Assembly: GCA_030760725.1 (NCBI GenBank)
Contig: JASWHV010000011.1
Coordinates: 78,469,765 to 78,533,764, forward strand
Origin: Neostapfia colusana
Lineage: Eukaryota; Streptophyta; Magnoliopsida; Poales; Poaceae
Reading direction: 5' to 3'
DNA: 64,000 nucleotides
The position numbers were made by a program, and so were the translations under genes. Shown here in pieces: positions 41,649 to 54,003 of this stretch (its first letter is position 1; every line of letters begins with the position of its first letter). The notes beneath the pieces are model-generated. The model made no database searches. It saw only the letters and a list, made by a program, of their open reading frames with translations, and was not told the DNA's origin.

Positions 41649-44600
41649 GAGACGTACCAAAATCCGTACACCCCAGGATCACAGAGGGTGGTGCTGCACG
41701 ATGCGACACCCGACAGCACACACGATAAGGAAAATATAGTATTACATTGAAACTTGCTTAATTTGTATAAAAGTAGTACAAACTTTCAGTTTACATCTAT
41801 TTACAGAGTTTAACTGCAGCGAAATTTATTTATACAACTTACGCCTACTCCTAACTAGCAAAAGTTGGTTGTCCAGCCCTACGTACAACCCACACTAGCT
41901 ACACCCAGCTTCACTGCGGCGTGTACGACTCCCACACAGCTGTAGTTTCTGACGAAGGATAGCCGTAATCCGAGTCCGTGGGGTACTCCTCACCTGCAAA
42001 CACTTATAGCAGCAACCGTGAGCACAATGACTCAGGAAGTCTTAACCGACTCTCCTACACAGGAAACTCTACATGCAAGTCATACTCAAAAATAGGATGG
42101 CAGTTTGCAGCAAAGGACACACCTACAAGTTCATCCTTTCATCTTTTAGCCACAAGTTAACGGTTCACAAATCTGAAATTTAGTGCGCAATATTTGGTGG
42201 CACACATGTAGCAATAGAAGTTATTCATATCAGCAGTGATGTATCAAAATCATTCCATAGCTTACTACGTCACGACACAGTGAATAAGCGGTACTCATAA
42301 CCACGAGGGACGGCGAATCGACTCGATATACACCTGCAGGGATACCCGAATAGAACGTCACGTACGCCCATACTCGGAGCTGCAACGGCACACTCAAACG
42401 ATGTCATACGGGACAACCTTTCACCCAACAGCCCAAATGTCGAACCGGTCGCACCGAAACGAGCAAGAGGTTCCATACACGGGGCATCTGTCTATGCCCG
42501 TTAGCGGATTTCCACCTTACTGCCCTCAACCTACACCTATAAATCGGTGTGCTATGCCTCGACGCCCGGAGGTATAGGTTACATCAGTTTATCGGACCCC
42601 ATATATCCGACATGCCTTCGGTACATTCAAACTTGTTCAGCGGGGCCGCACACAGATCGGTCCTCAATCGACACGGGCAGGGATACGCACACAAGACTTC
42701 CTCTTGCTACGTCCTACGCCCCTGCCTAGTCTCATTTTTCTTAGTAAGATTATCTCACATCTCGAACCAATCCCGTATGTGGCGATTCCTATACTCGCGA
42801 GTAGATCCCAACTACTCGACTTGTACCGAAGTCTATAACCATTAAGCAAAGCATGATCTACTTGAGGACTTCGACAATACCCTCACTCTCTTTGGAATAA
42901 TCTGGTTATGCAATTAGAGTTCCATCCATCCTAAACTTAATGCACATACATACCTCAAACTAAGTGAATATAAAGCAAAACTTAATAAACTTTATTAAAT
43001 GCAAACCGGGGCTTGCCTCGTTGCTGCGGGTCAGTAGTTAAAGTCTCCTCCGGAGGTATGAAGTCCGAGATTTCCGGGGTCTCTTCTAGTTCAGCAACTA
43101 CACGTAATTAAATTAACGATATGTGTCAATTTAATGCAAACATGTTGAAGTGACGACTATAAGGACCTTAACTTTAGCTAGACATCTCTTTTGGCTCTGA
43201 AATTTTTACTGTGGCTTGGTTAGAACCTAACCAGAGGCTTCGCCAAATTTCATTTGAAACAAAGCTCATGTGAGCCCTGCACAAATAAATGTCTAAATGG
43301 CCATTACAAGAGCTTCTATGGACTTCCAATGATTTTCATGGATCAAAACCTTACTTTATGGAAACTAGAGTTTGATATGGTTCTAACGAAGTTGGTTTCA
43401 TGTAATTTGGAGAATCCTAGAGAAAGTTATGCTCTAATCAAGATTTGAGAAAATTCTGAAAAATGTTGCTGTATATTTTTCTATTTTCTCAGGGCAGTTC
43501 CATTAATCACACCATTAGCGGAACTAAACAAACTTGGATGGACCTGACATTTTTCATGTGACTCAAGGATTTTCAAATGAACCTCCTGGCCAAATTTCAG
43601 AATTTTCCATAAAGTAAATCTCCGGATAAAATTCCCAACAGTTTAAATTTTAGGGAATTAATTCTGGAAAACTAAAGACTTTCAAAGGATGAAACCTGTT
43701 TTTCTAAAGTACTAGGAGATATGAATCCAACAAAATTTGGTTCACTAAAATTGGGTATTTCTACACAAAGTTATGGCCTTCCAAAGTTTGGGGAAATTCT
43801 GGAAATTCAAATCAAAATTCAGAAGGTTTAAACCGGGCTGGTGGGCCCAAGGGCTACATGTCAACTCGTCAACGATGCCACACGTTGGTCCACTTAATTT
43901 TATGTGTATCCGCACGAAATCCTGGCGCCACAGATGATCCCGGGCCCGGTTTTCTCTCACTGCCACGCGGGGCCCGTACCCCTTCTTCTACCTCGCGCCA
44001 CCCGCGACCCCCGTGGCGGTGCCTCGACGGAGAGCTCGCCGCCTGCCGTTTCACTGCACGACCTTCGACGAAACCCGTCGCCTGTGCCTAAATCCACACG
44101 GGGAACACGTTGGTGCCCTCACCGAAGCTCGGTGATGGACGAAACAGTGCTCGCAGCAGTGACAGCGGCCGAGAGCTCATCGGCGACGTCGAACTCGGTG
44201 TTCTCTACACCTTTTTCGACCCGGTTTCTTTGGAGAACTCCGCTGAGACTTGCTGATCACGAATATGAACCCCGATCCTTGTGAAAATGGCTGCAACTAG
44301 GAACTCACCGGCGGGATACCCTGTTTTCGGCTGCCAGCACGGAAAACTCGCGGAACTAGGGTTCTAGTGCATGAAACTGGTGCTACTTGAGCAAGGAGGT
44401 GCGCTAGAGGTTCTAGAGTATGTCTAGTGTGCAGATCGAGCGGCAGTTGCCGGTATGCAACGAATTTTGCCGTCGACCGATTGCTAAACCTAATACACAC
44501 CGTGGAAACAAATGAGAAATACTCGTCCTACACCGCATGAAACGGCAAAGGGTTATCTCCTACAGCTTCAGCACGATTATGCGCACCTTTTCTTCTCCGG

Positions 44601-45486
44601 TGGCGGTGCGTGAAATAGCAGGGATCGGCCGGTCGCCGATGGACAGATAGAGCGGCGACGAGTTCGTTCGTGGGAGACGAAGAACAGCGTGTGACGTGCT
44701 CGGTTTCGCTCGGAACTGGAGAGAAGGGTGAAGCAGCTCAGTGTGCTGGACTTTGAGCCGATGTTTTCACCTGAGGTGGAGTTGTCCGAGTGGGCTGGCG
44801 GCCTGCGGGCGATCGTCGGTCGCCCGCGAGAGCTGCGCTCGGTTTGAGTCAGTACAAAGAAATTTCAGTCACTGAAAGTGGGCCCTCCCCCCCTCTCATC
44901 TCTTTTCTTTTGTTTTCACCGCAAATATCTCAGCTACTCACAATTACATTGTAGACTTAGCCACCAAGTCATGAGCTGAATTTGATTTCCCCAAATTTGA
45001 ACTGGTTTAGCTAAATTTTCTTCATACTTGAATTTGAATTTCAAATTCAGTTTTGAATTAATTCAAATATAGCTCCCGGCAAGATCAACTCCAATGAGGA
45101 TGAAAATTGGTGGACTAACTCAGAAAAATGTGCCGAGTTTGGGTGTGAAGTCACCTTTTGAATCCAAGTGATGAAAGCAACTGAAATTTGAATTTGCATT
45201 CAAATTAGCCCTTTTTACAATTGTATAAAAAAGTGTCTCAAAATGGTTTGGATTTACATGAAACTTGGCGGAAGCATTCCTAAGAATGTTTAGGGCTTAA
45301 TTGTGAGCTCAGCCCCTCATGTTTACATGTGTGAAATCCTACTTTTGGATTTGTGACTTTTTCCTCTAATCAACCTATTGACGGTGGTTACTTGCTCTTC
45401 ATATGTGTTCATGATATCTCCACAAAATGAGCTGGGTTGTAGTGATGTGGTGAACACTCTAGCAAGTGAAATCTGGGGCTTTTACA
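41649..45486 (-). repeat. 3' LTR of element D
   Basis: About 3.84 kb. The right end (CTTTTACA at 45486) is set by the adjacent PPT. The left end at about 41649 (TGAGACGTACC) is inferred by alignment with the E LTR end and may be off by some bases. The LTR has no CACGTG arrays, unlike the other gypsy LTRs here. Confidence 0.7.
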
Positions 45487-45500
45487 TGCCTCCCCCTTAA
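45487..45500 (-). other. polypurine tract of D
   Basis: The complement of TGCCTCCCCCTTAA gives TTAAGGGGGAGGCA directly before the 3' LTR. Confidence 0.75.
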
Positions 45501-45551
45501 AATAATCTCGTCCCGAGATTACAAAAAGAAGAGACGAAGATGTAAGAGGAA

Positions 45552-48500
45552 TTACCCGCGATGAGATGCCAAGAAATCCGGATAATTTGAGCGAAGGAAA
45601 TCCTCGCTCTCCCACATCGCTTCCTCAGCGGTGTGGTTGCTCCACAAGAACTTGTAGAACCACAGCGTTCTGTTACGCGTGGTCCTAGTCTTCTCATCAA
45701 TAATTTTAACCGGATATTCTGCGTAGGTTAAATCCGGGTGTAACTCGCCAGTGTCTTCCATGAGAACAACAGCTGTATACTTTAGACATTTCCGAAGTTG
45801 TGAGACATGGAAAACGTCATGAACATTAGCGAGAGATGCCGGTAGTTCAAGTCTATATGCCACTGGTCCGCACTTCTCGGTGACAACATAAAGTCCAATA
45901 AATCGGGGAGCGAATTTCCCCTTCACGCTGAATCGGTGTACACCTTTCATCAGAGACACACGGAGATAAACGTGTTCTCCGACGTCAAAGTGCAGAGGCC
46001 TACGCCTCTTATCAGCGTAACTTTTCTGTCGGGATTGAGCGGCCTTCAAGTTCGCTTGAATCTCTCGAACTCGCTCTTCGGCGTTGTTCACTAGATCAAT
46101 CCCGAACGTGACCCTTTCACCGGATCTGCACCAATTCAATGGGGTGCGACATTTGCGACCATAGAGAGCCTCATAGGGTGCCATCTTGATACTCGCTTGA
46201 TAGCCATTGTTATACGAGAATTCCGCCAACAGTAGATGATCATCCCAATTGTTACTGTGATGGATGGAACACGCTCTCAGCATGTCTTCTAACACTTGGT
46301 TCACCCTCTCACTTTGTCCATTGGTCTGAGGGTGATATGCGGAGCTTCTAATAAGCTTGGCACCCAAAGAAGTGTGCAACTACTCCCAGAAATGATTCAT
46401 AAACAGTGCACCTCGATCTGAGCAAGCACAAGATTTTTGCAATGTACAACTCCGCATACTTGCTAGCATGGTAATTTGTATGCACCGAAATGAAGTGAGC
46501 CGACTTGGTTAACCAGCCAACGATTACTCAAATGAAATCATGCTTGTGAAAAGTCATAGGCAGTCCCACAATGAAATCCATGCTCACATCTTCCTATTTC
46601 CATGCTGGAATTTCGAGGGGTTGCAGCAGCCCTGATTTCCTCATGTGATCCGCCTTCACTCGTCTACACGTATCACACTCGGATACGTATTTTGCAATTT
46701 CACGCTTCATCCGTGTCCACCAAAATTTACTATTGAAATCTTGGTACTTTTGTTGCTGCCTGGATGAATGGCGAACTTAGATAAGTGAGCTTCATCTAAT
46801 ATTTTCTTCCTCATCTCCATATCCCGGGGTACGACTATGCGGTCATTGAACCATAACTTTCCCTCTTCATCCTTCCGTAAACATTTGATATCACCACTGT
46901 CTATCCGTTTCCGGAGATGTGCCATGCCTTTGTCAATTTTCTGAGCTGCAATAGTATCCTCCCTAATGGTAGGGATGAGAGCAAGGTTGTAGAGTGATCC
47001 ATATGGAACCAAGTATAAACTTGGTTCTTCCTCTTCTACCGGTGTAATAGTGAGGTTATGGACATGTGACTTCTGACTCAGCGCGTCGGCAACCACATTT
47101 TCCTTGCCGGGGTGGTAATGAATCTCAATCTCATAGTCTTTAATTAATTCTAACCACCTCCTTTGTCTCATATTCAGCTCCTTCTGGGTGAAGATGTATT
47201 TTAAGCTCTTGTGGTCAGTGTAGAGATGCACCAAGTTACCAAGAAGATAGTCTCTCCACATTTTTAGCGCCAATACCACAGCAGCGAGCTCAAAATCATG
47301 AGTCGGATAGTGCTGCTCGTGGTTTCGGTGCTGACGTGAGCCATATGCGACCACCCGTCCTTCTTGCATCAATACGAAGCCAAGCCCGATACCGGACGCA
47401 TCACAATATACATCGAAAGGCTTGGTCGTATCCGGTTGAGCTAAGACCGGGGCTGTGGTGAGATGCTTCACCAATGCTTAGAACGCTCCTTCACATGCTG
47501 AGTTCCAAACATATTTCGTCCCCTTCTTTAATAATTCAGTCATTGGTTTAGCAAGCTTGGAGAAGCTCAGAATGAATCTCCGGTAATATTCCGCTAAACC
47601 AAGAAAGCTTCTGACTTCATGGGCAGAAGTGGGAGCTTTCCACTTCGATACCTGTTCAATCTTGCTTGGATCCACCGCAATGCCTTCCGCTGAGATGATA
47701 TGTCCCAAAAATGGCACTTGGCTGATCCAAAACTCGTATTTGCTGAACTTTGCATAGAGATTATGGTCTTGCAATCGTTGAAGGACGATACACAAGTGTT
47801 CGACGTGTTCGTCTTCCGACTTGGAGTAAACCAAGATGTCATCTATGAATACTACCACAAACTTGTCCAACTCCGGCATGAATACCGAGTTCATGAGGTA
47901 CATGAATTGTTCTGGGGCGTTGGTGAGACCAAAAGACATGACGAGATATTCATATGGTCCATATCTCGTCGAAAATGCCGTCTTCGGGATATTCTCTGCC
48001 CGAATCTTTATTTGATGATACCCGGAGCGAAGGTCCATCTTTGAAAACATACTTGCACCCACAAGTTGATCGAACATGATATCAATGCGGGGAAGTGGAT
48101 ACTTGTTCTTGATGGTGACGGCATTGAGGTCGGTAATCCACGCACAACCTCAAGGTTTCATCTTTCTTCTTGACGAACAGCGCCGAGCATCCCCATGGCG
48201 AGGAACTCGGTCTAATGAATCCTTTGCTCAACAAGTCATTGAGTTGTTCTTTCAACTTGGCCAGCTCATTCGAAGCCATCTTATACGGTCTCCGCGATAT
48301 TGGTGTAGTCCCGGGTGCAAGTTCAATCTTGAACTCCACATCCCGTTCAGGTGGCTTGCCCGGAAGATCATCCGGAAACACATCGGGGTATTCCCGAACT
48401 ACGGGGATGTCATCCAACTTGGGAGCTTCAGTATTATAGGCTGCTGAAACTTCTAGGAGATTGAATGCGGACGGTGGAATGGAGAATTCAAATGAACCGT

Positions 48501-49077
48501 CCATGATAGAGTTTCTAGGACAACACCATGATAGCGTAACCATGACATTTCTAAGATTGCATCAATCTTTTGTCCCGTAAGGATAATTAAAGTAGTGGGA
48601 TATATCTTCCCACCTAAGCACAGTGGTGCTTTTGGAATCATCATAAACGCTGAAATCTTCCCTCCTGGTGAGCAAATCATATATGAGTAATCGGTTGGAA
48701 AGACTTGCAGTTGATGCTTAGCCACATATGATGCACTTATGAAACTACGGGTTGCACCTGAATCAAATAAGATGATGATTGCAAGATTGCTGAGAGTGAA
48801 CGTACCCGCCAGCACGTTCTCTCCTTCCAGGGCGTCCTCATTGTCGAGGTAACGAACGCCCCTGGGTCGCTGACCTCCCTTCTTAGCCGGTGGTCGGCTT
48901 CGAGCACCACCTGATATTGGGCTTGCCCGCTGCTTTGCTGCCCCTGTGGGCAGTCCTTCAAGAAATAACCGGCCTGGCCACTCGTATAACATGTGTAGCG
49001 AGGCGGTCCTCCGTTGGCCGGTGGACGGAATCCAGGGGCGCGTTGTGGCTGTGGAAACGCCCGGGGTACCATCTGCT
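45552..49077 (-). pseudogene. gag end and pol of chromovirus D, multiply broken
   Basis: Read on the minus strand: the end of gag with a decayed zinc knuckle, protease (ILFDSGATRSFIS near 48760), RT (SPWGCSALFVKKKDETLRLC near 48170, FIDDILVYSKSEDEH near 47840), RNase H (YCDASGIGLGFVLM near 47400), an integrase zinc finger, integrase core (AYHPQTNGQSERVNQ near 46320) and a chromodomain-like end (FLWSNHTAEEAMWESEDFL near 45620). Breaks include a frameshift near 48080, a TAA at 47478-47480, a frameshift near 46710 and damage at about 46380-46700. The RT catalytic pair is intact but the polyprotein is not. Confidence 0.85.
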
Positions 49078-52000
49078 TGTGATGCCCAGTCCCATAAAAC
49101 ACGGAACCCAGCTAATGCATATGTGTGCCCAGGATGTTGATCACACATACACATGTAATCCACAAACTGAATTCAGAATATAACCACGAATAATAGGGTT
49201 TAAGTACTTTATTACATCAATCTCTAACTCATTCTTGCAGCGGAAGTCTCTAACTTATTCTAGCAGCGGAAGTCTCTAAACAATATCGTAAGCAACTAAA
49301 CAGCAGCGGCTCCATCTTCAACTCCACAGGCAAGTTGACGGTAGTTCGCACTCCTAGTACTCCACATGATCTTCGAAGTACTCTTCTCCTGTTGCTGATG
49401 TTTGTATGATAATGCAAGGGTGAGTACATGTCGTACTCAGCAAGTGCGGGAAAAGTATGACATGTAGCTTACAGCAAGGTAGGGAATAAAAAGGCTCATT
49501 GCAGAAAGCAAAGTTTATTTCACAAACATGATAAAAACAGCAACTATCTTTAAGTGAATTTAATCCCAACATATATTTAAGTAAAATAGCAACGCACCTC
49601 CTTCATGATTCACCACTTTTCATGTCTCAACCAACCATTAATCTTTCTCAACTTTATCTCATGCTCATAATAACCATCTCATGTTCATATCCATCTCATA
49701 ACCATATAACCGAACCACAACTCATTGTCTTGTCTTAACAGTCCCAAAACCAATCTCATTACCAAGACTCAACAGTCCCGAAACCAATCCCAAGACCATA
49801 CCATAACCATACCAATAACCATCCCGATAACCATCCCATCTAATCATGTGAGTTGGCCAGGCGCTTGTGACCGTAAGCATGACTATCATGATAGTTTTAC
49901 ACTCTTAAGAGATGGCACCACTTTACCCACAAGTTTGTGATTTCGTCACCCGTCGACGACTGCAGAACCTCCATTATACAGTACACAACCGTCGGTGTAT
50001 GGCCAAGAGATCACAAAATAGCCTTTACAAAGGGGCTACTAGATGTATGGACTCACTAAGGTTTCACCAGCAGGCTCGAATCACCATTCTCCCGCCTATG
50101 GGCTCCCTCTTGTGCCATGCAGTTCCCAGGGCAGTCCTCTCTCGACTCCCATTCCCTGCGTCTTCCACGGTCCAAAACAATCTAGCAACTTACCTAATTA
50201 GTCAGCTAAGCCGCACCCATATTTGGCCTTGTGGTGGCATTGTTTTCCTGGCATGTGCTGGCATAAACCGGTCCTTAGATCTACGGCAAGTAAACTACCA
50301 TCTCATTCTACCACATCCACGAACCAAGCTTTCCTAGATCTCCCCCGATTCTATGCTCATTATCATCATCAAGTTCTCATTATTATTATTGTTTATATGA
50401 GTGCAGTATCTAGACATGATCTATCTCGGCTTCCCATAACCCGTAAGCTAGGCGGAGCGAAAAGCAAAAATGACCATACCCGACTCATCAACTTTCCCAG
50501 TGACAAGGATGGTCAACAAAACTAGTAAACTCCTATAAAAGGGTTTCCCATCAAGTTGACTCAAGCATACATTTTTCGTAAACAAACAGTTTTCAAAACA
50601 TAAGATCAATATGGTCAAGGGGCACTTGCCTTGTTCCTGTGGCTTTTGTTGCTCATGTGTCTCGAAGTCTTGGTGCTGTAGTCCTTCGTAGATAGCTTCC
50701 TGAGCTTGTCCTTCTTCTCACGACCATGCACATACAAAATTATAGCAATCAAACATCATGCACAAACTCTACTCAAGATGCAATGGTGCAAATCCTATGA
50801 TGTTGTCTTATTTAGATCAGTTTGTACGTGTTCTTGCATGTTTTACTGGGATTGCATGGGGTTTTATGGTGAACAAGGGTGTAAGGATTAAGTGTGGACG
50901 TGGTGATGATCTTGAATCAAGATCTAGATCAATACCACCGTCAAAAATTGATCAAGACATGATTTGCCCACACGAAAAAGCTTCTGTTCGAAGAAAATGA
51001 AGAAAATAGATGCGACGATGTGGTAAGATGGGTAAGGAAGACCTACCTCACTTCTCTTATGATTGTCGGCTCTTTTTCAGCGACGGCGAGGTGTGACGGC
51101 TCGTCGGCAGTGCTCACCCGCAAATGAACTCCGGCAAGGGGTGGAACTCTGCAAGTTGGAAGCTAGGGCCTCCAAGTCGTCGACTCGGGAGGTGGAAAAT
51201 AGGTACGTGGTTGCGGCCAGGGGGTTTTGGGTTCTATTTATAAGGGGTGAAAGAAGAGTCCTACTCCAACTGGATTTCAAATAAGAGTCATATTCAATTT
51301 GTTTTGGATCCTAACAACTTATCTCCAATTGATTTGGTGCGGTGGCAATGTGGAAATCGTGTCGGTCTCCTCAGTACCGGGTATTCTCGCGCACACAGGA
51401 GAAAAACCGCTTAAGGATCTCGTCACCTCCGCAGGGTGAGCTCCGGAGGCGCCACGTGTCCAGCGGGGGCCGGGCCTCCCTTTTCCGCAGAGGCGAACTC
51501 CGGGTGTGCCGCGTGTCTGGCGGGCGGGACCTCCCTCTCCTCAGAGGCGAGCTCCGCGTGCGCCATGTGTCAATGCTATACCTCCCCTCTCCTCAGAGGC
51601 GAGCTCCGAGAGTGCCACGTGTCCAGCAGTGCCGGACTTCCTTTCTCCTAAGAGACGAGCTCCGAGGTTGACATGTGTCTAGCGGGGCGGACCTCTCGGA
51701 GGCGAGCTCCGAGAGCGACACGTGTCCAACAGCATCGGACCTCCCTTCTCCTTGGAGGTGAGCTCCGAGGACGACACGTGTCCAGCAGTGTCAGACCTCC
51801 CGGAGGCGAGCTCCGAGGGTGACACGTGTCCAGCAATGTCGGACCTCCCGGAGGCGAGCTCTGAGGGTGACACGTGTCCCGCGGGGTCGGACCTCTCGGA
51901 GGCGAGCTCCGAGAGCGACACGTGTCCCGTGGGGCGGATCTCATCCCTTCCGCAAGAGTGAGTTCCGAAGTCGACACGTGTCCCGCGGTGCTGGACCTCG

Positions 52001-52365
52001 CTCCCTCCGCAGAGGCGAGCTCCAAAAGCGACACGTGTCCTGCGGGGCTGAGCCTCGCTTCTCCGCAGAGACTAGCTCCGAAGGCAACACATGTCTAGCG
52101 GGGTCGGACCTCGCCCCTTCTCCTGAGGCGAGCTCCGAGTCTGCCACGTGGTCAGCAGTGCCGGACCTCACCCCCTCCGCAGGGATGAGCTCCGAAGGCG
52201 CCACGTGGCCAGCAGGCCGCGGGAAGTGTCGATGGCGCTCCTCAGCGAATTGGAATTGGCTCTTTTCAGCTATCTTTCTCCCATTTTTATGATTCTTTCC
52301 CATTTCTATTTCTTTATAATGTTTTTCCATATGCAACGCATGAATATGAAATTGAGGGTGTTACA
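49078..52365 (-). repeat. solo LTR C of a B-like chromovirus, inside gag of D
   Basis: 3288 bp beginning TGTGATGCCC and ending GAGGGTGTTACA, flanked by CTGCT (49073-49077) and CTGTT (52366-52370), a 5-bp target copy with one change. It aligns with the B LTR along its length (AATGCATATGTGTGCCCAGG near 49116, TCTATTTATAAG near 51232, CACGTG modules 51430-52215), so its own orientation is minus. No internal element sequence is present: one LTR remains after recombination between two. It entered a CAG-rich part of gag. Confidence 0.9.
51430..52215. repeat. U3 array of CACGTG-type modules (solo LTR C)
   Basis: The longest and cleanest array in the window, about fourteen modules of 45-65 bp, each with a core such as CCACGTGTCC or GACACGTGTCC. 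Between cores stand near-palindromes of the form CGGACCTC-TC-GGAGGCGAGCTCCG, in which the left arm pairs with the right. In element orientation it lies upstream of the TATA box near 51232. Confidence 0.8.
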
Positions 52366-53335
52366 CTGTTGCTGTTGCTAATGTTGCGGTGGCGGTGGTG
52401 GCATCGGCGGTCGGAATGGGGATGGTTGATAAAGATGACCCCCAAACTGTTGAGGTCATGCCGGTGGATGCCACTGCTGACCGGATGGTGTCCGATACAC
52501 CATTTGGTATTTTGAGGAGCTCCACCCCCACTGCTCGATGGAGGGTTGTGCTTCCGCTGCTCAGCCACAAATTCCCGCCGAGCATCCTCTTCAAGAATAG
52601 CGGCATTGACGAGGTCGTTGAAGGTGCCGCAATTACATTGCGCGAGATGAGTCTTCATCTCGGGATTTAAACCCCGATAGAACTGCTCGCGCTTCCTCTC
52701 CTCGGTGGAGATGTAGTCCGACGCATACTGCGCCAGATGGTTGAAAACGCCGGAGTTGTCATGGACACTCCTCCCGCGTTGCTTCAGTTCCAAGAACTCT
52801 TGGAACCTCCTCTTCATCATCCCGGGAGGTATGTGATAGGCGTAGAACGCCTCCCAGAATTCTACCCATTCCACAGCGTGGCCAGTTAGTGAGGCAAGAT
52901 AATTTGCCCACCACACGCCGGTGGCACTGTGAAGCTGCTGCGCCACGAAGAGAGTCTTCTGCCGCTCCGTGCATTGGAGAACCCCAACTTGGACTCGATT
53001 GTCCGTAGCCAGTTGTTGGCCTCTAGTGGTTCCACCGCTTCGGTGAACACCGGAGGATGCATACTCATGAAATCCGAGTATGTAGTGACGTGGGGCTCAC
53101 GAGGTCCCCTTTCTTGACGCGTCCCTGCCTGGGACATATTCTGGACAAACGTGCGGAGCAGGTCGTTCTGCTCCCCACGAGAGCCAACCAGCGCCGATTT
53201 CACATCCGCTAGCGTAAGCGGAGGCGGTGGTGGTGGTTGTTGCTGCGGGGTGTTGTCGTAGGCAGTTGTCTGGGAGTCATCACCCCCGTGCTGACTTGAG
53301 CCCCCGACCTCGTGCGTGGCCCTTGTACAAACCAT
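52366..53335 (-). pseudogene. gag of chromovirus D, N-terminal part
   Basis: The ATG at 53335 starts MVCTRATHEVGG, equivalent to MVRTRSTQEEGD of E. A Pro-rich stretch, then MHPPVFTEAVEPLEANNWL and the gag domain (GVWWANYLASLTGHAVEW, then HIPPGMMKRRFQEFL) follow. A frameshift lies near 52930, where the frame ending at 52886 gives way to the one from 52946. The frame reaches a Gln-rich tract and is cut by solo LTR C; it continues at 49077. Particle-forming protein in origin, now non-functional. Confidence 0.8.
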
Positions 53336-54003
53336 CTGCAACCATAACGACAGTCCAATCAGTCCCACAACATACTCCATGCAGTCCATAAAATAGTAGT
53401 AAAACATAATGATGGTAAAAATGCAACACATCTCACACATAGATAATGTAATAACTTTGCACAAACTACACCATTACCATACCAAATACAAATTAATGAA
53501 ATCCAAATTGACGAACTTCCTCTTTGGAAGTTCATCTCACTAGATTTGGTCACTACGAGACGTTACTGTCGCTTTGTCATGTTGTATACTACCCTTTATC
53601 TTCAATACGACACAAACATAGTCTCTAGTAAAAGGAACTTGAGTGGTTAAATTACTCAAATCCCTCATTAGTTGAAGATAACAACTCATGAGTATGTCAT
53701 ATACCATTGGGTGTAATAAAATCCCCATAGGCACAACAATCCCTCAAATGATTCAACTGTCCATTCCTCTGCCCAGAATGACTAGTTTCTACTTATCCCA
53801 GATTTTTGACCTGGTACTTGGCATTTTCATAACTCAAGTTCGAAAGTTAAAGTTAACTTCAGCATCTTTCCAACGAGTATTTATTTGCCTCCCTATCATC
53901 TCTGAGTAAAAAGTTATGATAACTCAAAGTTGGCAGAATTCCTGGAAAAATTTCAACAGCGCCTCCTCTGAAAGTTGTTGTTTTCAATTCAAAATTCCAT
54001 TGA
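53336..54003 (-). other. 5' leader of element D (partial)
   Basis: Non-coding. The complement shares short phrases with the E leader at 58900-59690 (CATAACTT, then CTCGTTGGAAAG against ACCGTTGGAAAG). It is cut by the E LTR at 54004. Confidence 0.6.

Larger units (their letters stand above)
41649..54003 (-). mobile_element. chromovirus (Tekay-like Ty3/gypsy) element D, interrupted and decayed
   Basis: On the minus strand: 3' LTR 41649-45486, PPT, pol 45552-49077, gag 52366-53335 and leader 53336-54003. A solo LTR (C) splits gag, and element E is inserted in the leader, so the 5' LTR and PBS of D are beyond the window. D belongs to the same family as E: the LTRs align in opposite orientation (AGTCGAGTAGTTGG near 42810 on the complement and at 56692 on +). 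Several frameshifts and stops show D is old. Confidence 0.8.

Noticed and set aside
51430..52215. Regular repeats that might suggest a CRISPR-like array
   Set aside because: Units are degenerate with variable spacing, belong to an LTR and recur in several LTR families; eukaryotic context, no cas genes.
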